Shown here: positions 14,937-16,464 of the stretch, in pieces
Position numbering within the stretch: the first letter of the stretch is position 1
Layout of the letters: each line of letters opens with the position of its first letter
From: JAZKFT01 sp043760535
GTDB lineage: Bacteria; Bacteroidota; Bacteroidia; Chitinophagales; Chitinophagaceae
DNA length: 16,464 nucleotides
Assembly: GCA_043760535.1 (NCBI GenBank)
Contig: JAYUOV010000102.1
Coordinates: forward strand, 1 to 16,464
Direction of reading: 5' to 3'
Made by a program: the position numbers and the translations under genes
The notes under the pieces: model-generated
Seen by the model: the letters and a program-made list of their open reading frames with translations, nothing else
Told to the model about the DNA's origin: nothing
Databases searched by the model: none

Positions 14937-16232
14937 ATGAAAAAATATGGCTTTCTCCTAATTGGCCTCTTCTCTGTAAACGCTTTGTTGCAAGCCCAGG
15001 ATTTCAGTAAACTGATAGACACAAAATCAAAAGACATTCAAAATAAAATAGTGGGGTGGCGGCGTTACCTGCACCAAAACCCCGAACTCAGCAACCGGGA
15101 AACCAATACACAGAACTATGTGTTAGATCATTTAAAAAAGCTGGGTATTGAAACACAGACCATGGCAAAAACAGGCGTGGTGGGCATTTTAAAAGGTGGT
15201 AAACCCGGCCCCGTTTTAGCCCTTCGGGCAGATATGGACGCACTGCCCGTATTGGAAAGAAACGAACTGGCTTATAAATCAACCGTAAAAGCAGATTACC
15301 TGGGCCAGCAGGTTCCGGTAATGCATGCCTGTGGCCACGATACACATGTGGCCATGCTAATGGGCACTGCCGAAGTGCTGGCAGGCATGAAAAAAGACAT
15401 AGCCGGAACCATAAAATTCATTTTTCAGCCCTGCGAAGAAGGGGCACCCGGCAACGAAGAAGGCGGAGCTGAATTGATGGTAAAAGAAGGCGTGATGGAC
15501 AACCCAAAAGTGGACGCCATTTTTGGTATGCATATAGAAAGCTGGATAGAAGAGGGGAAAGTATTTTACAAACCCGGGGCTTTTATGGCTGCCGCCGATT
15601 GGTTTAGCATTAAGGTAAAAGGTAAGCAAAGCCACGGTTCGCAGCCATGGTTGGGTGTAGATCCAATTATGGTTGGGGCAAATATTATTGAAGCATTGCA
15701 GCAAATTGTAAGCCGCCAAGAAGACCTTACCAAGGCGCCGGTGGTAATAACGGTGGGCAAAATAAATTCGGGCCTTCGCAACAATATTATACCAGAAGAA
15801 CTGGAAATGCATGGCACCATCCGCACCCTTGACAGCAAGATGCAAAAGGATGTACATGAACGATTAAAATTAACTGCCGCTAAAATAGCAGAGGCCAGCG
15901 GTGCCACAGCCGAAGTACAGATAGATACCAAAACGCTAGTAACGTATAACACGCCAGAACTCACCAAACAAATTATTCCGAGCCTCGAAAAATCGATGGG
16001 CGTGGGTAATGTAAAAGAAACAAACTGGGTAACTGGTGCCGAAGATTTTTCTTACTATGGCTTAAAAGCACCAAGTGTATTTCTATATTATGGTGGCATG
16101 CCCAAAGGTAACGACCCGGCTAAAGCCCCACCGCACCACACCCCCGATTTTATGATTAGCGATGCCATGCTCTATAATGGTGTAAAGATTTTTTGTAACC
16201 TGGTTTTTGATTATCCAGGGCTAAAGAAATAA
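14937..16232 (+). CDS. Exported M20 family amidohydrolase/peptidase
   Basis: A 431-residue M20D-type metal-dependent amidohydrolase, the group that includes hippurate and indole-acetyl-amino-acid hydrolases and cleaves N-acyl amino acids. A signal peptide (residues 1-20, ending LLQAQ) predicts a periplasmic location. Visible motifs are WRRYLHQNPELSNRET (41-56), RADMDALPV (97-105), MHACGHDTH (129-137; Cys132 and His134 as metal ligands), QPCEEG (164-169; catalytic and metal Glu), GMHIES (197-202; His199), the dimerisation-domain KQSHGSQPWLGVDP (230-243), TGAEDFSYY (366-374) and PHHTPDF (399-405; a metal-binding His). All catalytic residues expected for the group are present and the length is normal. 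The true substrate is not evident. It is divergent from the barrel gene and stands alone. Confidence 0.93.
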   Translation: MKKYGFLLIGLFSVNALLQAQDFSKLIDTKSKDIQNKIVGWRRYLHQNPELSNRETNTQNYVLDHLKKLGIETQTMAKTGVVGILKGGKPGPVLALRADMDALPVLERNELAYKSTVKADYLGQQVPVMHACGHDTHVAMLMGTAEVLAGMKKDIAGTIKFIFQPCEEGAPGNEEGGAELMVKEGVMDNPKVDAIFGMHIESWIEEGKVFYKPGAFMAAADWFSIKVKGKQSHGSQPWLGVDPIMVGANIIEALQQIVSRQEDLTKAPVVITVGKINSGLRNNIIPEELEMHGTIRTLDSKMQKDVHERLKLTAAKIAEASGATAEVQIDTKTLVTYNTPELTKQIIPSLEKSMGVGNVKETNWVTGAEDFSYYGLKAPSVFLYYGGMPKGNDPAKAPPHHTPDFMISDAMLYNGVKIFCNLVFDYPGLKK

Positions 16233-16292
16233 AAATAACCCTGCACCCATAAGATGTTTTGGGTAGTGCGGCGTACCCTGCTTTTATATCTT

Positions 16293-16326
16293 TTGCAAGT
16301 ACCGGTTTGGGTTGCTTTTTTGTAAA
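16293..16326 (+). terminator. Possible weak terminator after the amidohydrolase
   Basis: GCAA (from 16294) pairs with TTGC, with a short CC/GG inner pairing, just before TTTTTTG at about 16315-16321. The stem is short and interrupted, so this is a tentative call. An earlier imperfect GCACCCA/TGGG-GTGC pairing (16243-16277) lacks a T-tract. Confidence 0.25.
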
Positions 16327-16344
16327 AAATCCCCAAATATCAAC

Positions 16345-16464
16345 TTTCAGAACTCCTTACCCAGAAAACTGAAATCGCTTATTATTCGCAATCTAAAAGC
16401 CCGATAGTAGCATTCAGATGAACGGAGTCCCGTAATGCTACGGGATTTACAACGTTCGCCAATG
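16345..16464 (+). repeat. Small inverted-repeat element, copy B (cut by window end)
   Basis: Beginning TTTCAGAACTCCTTACCC, these 120 bases align with the right-hand half of the element at 8342-8591 read on the other strand, with about 17 differences and one single-base gap by eye. The hairpin is conserved and longer here: TCCCGTA/TACGGGA with an ATGC loop (16428-16445). The flanking bases before it (CAAC) differ from the TTAA beside copy A, so the element edge is near 16345. Its other end lies beyond the window. Confidence 0.75.

Noticed and set aside
15357..15857. Long minus-strand ORFs inside the amidohydrolase gene
   Set aside because: They lie antisense to a gene with all catalytic motifs and have no domain features of their own; they are frame shadows.

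Overview
The window comes from a Bacteroidota chromosome, most likely of the Chitinophagaceae/Chitinophagales type; the genus cannot be told. The grounds are a gldJ gliding/type IX secretion (T9SS) lipoprotein gene next to murF, two large exported proteins ending in type A T9SS sorting domains, TAnnTTTG-type promoter boxes, scarce Shine-Dalgarno sequences, moderate AT richness, and families common in this phylum (DUF4407, DUF983, DoxX-like, DUF2071, delta-60 repeats).

Layout. 1-345 is the 3' end of an isoaspartyl peptidase/L-asparaginase gene. A hairpin of heptanucleotide repeats separates it from a convergent DUF4407 membrane-protein gene (448-1647, minus). After a 536-base gap come gldJ (2184-3755), a strong terminator, a possible 33-residue minus-strand ORF, and murF (4005-5285) behind a recognisable Bacteroidota promoter. 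A DUF983 gene follows (5371-5853). Next is a tightly packed four-gene unit (5936-8207): DoxX-like membrane protein, DUF2071 protein, membrane-anchored methyltransferase-like protein and a four-helix membrane protein, with 1-base spacing and then 13- and 17-base overlaps. A 566-base gap holds a repeat element of about 250 bp with terminal inverted repeats. A 1014-residue secreted delta-60 repeat protein follows (8774-11818). On the minus strand an outer-membrane-barrel-like gene (13975-14640) leads into a second T9SS cargo gene (11915 to about 13954). Diverging from these is an exported M20 amidohydrolase (14937-16232). The window ends inside a second, oppositely oriented copy of the repeat element.

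How the parts relate. GldJ belongs to the gliding/T9SS apparatus that would export the two sorting-domain proteins here. MurF makes the last cytoplasmic peptidoglycan precursor. The four-gene unit looks co-translated and probably does one unknown membrane-linked job.

Most notable. The second T9SS cargo gene has an intact signal peptide with no usual start codon in its frame. An ATG lies 6 bases after the preceding gene but is out of frame, and between the two are three perfect 7-base repeats. One extra unit would join them exactly, so this may be a phase-variable locus read in its OFF state, or an assembly slip. Also notable are the two copies of an unassigned small inverted-repeat element with conserved internal hairpins, and a roughly 45-residue insertion inside one T9SS sorting domain.
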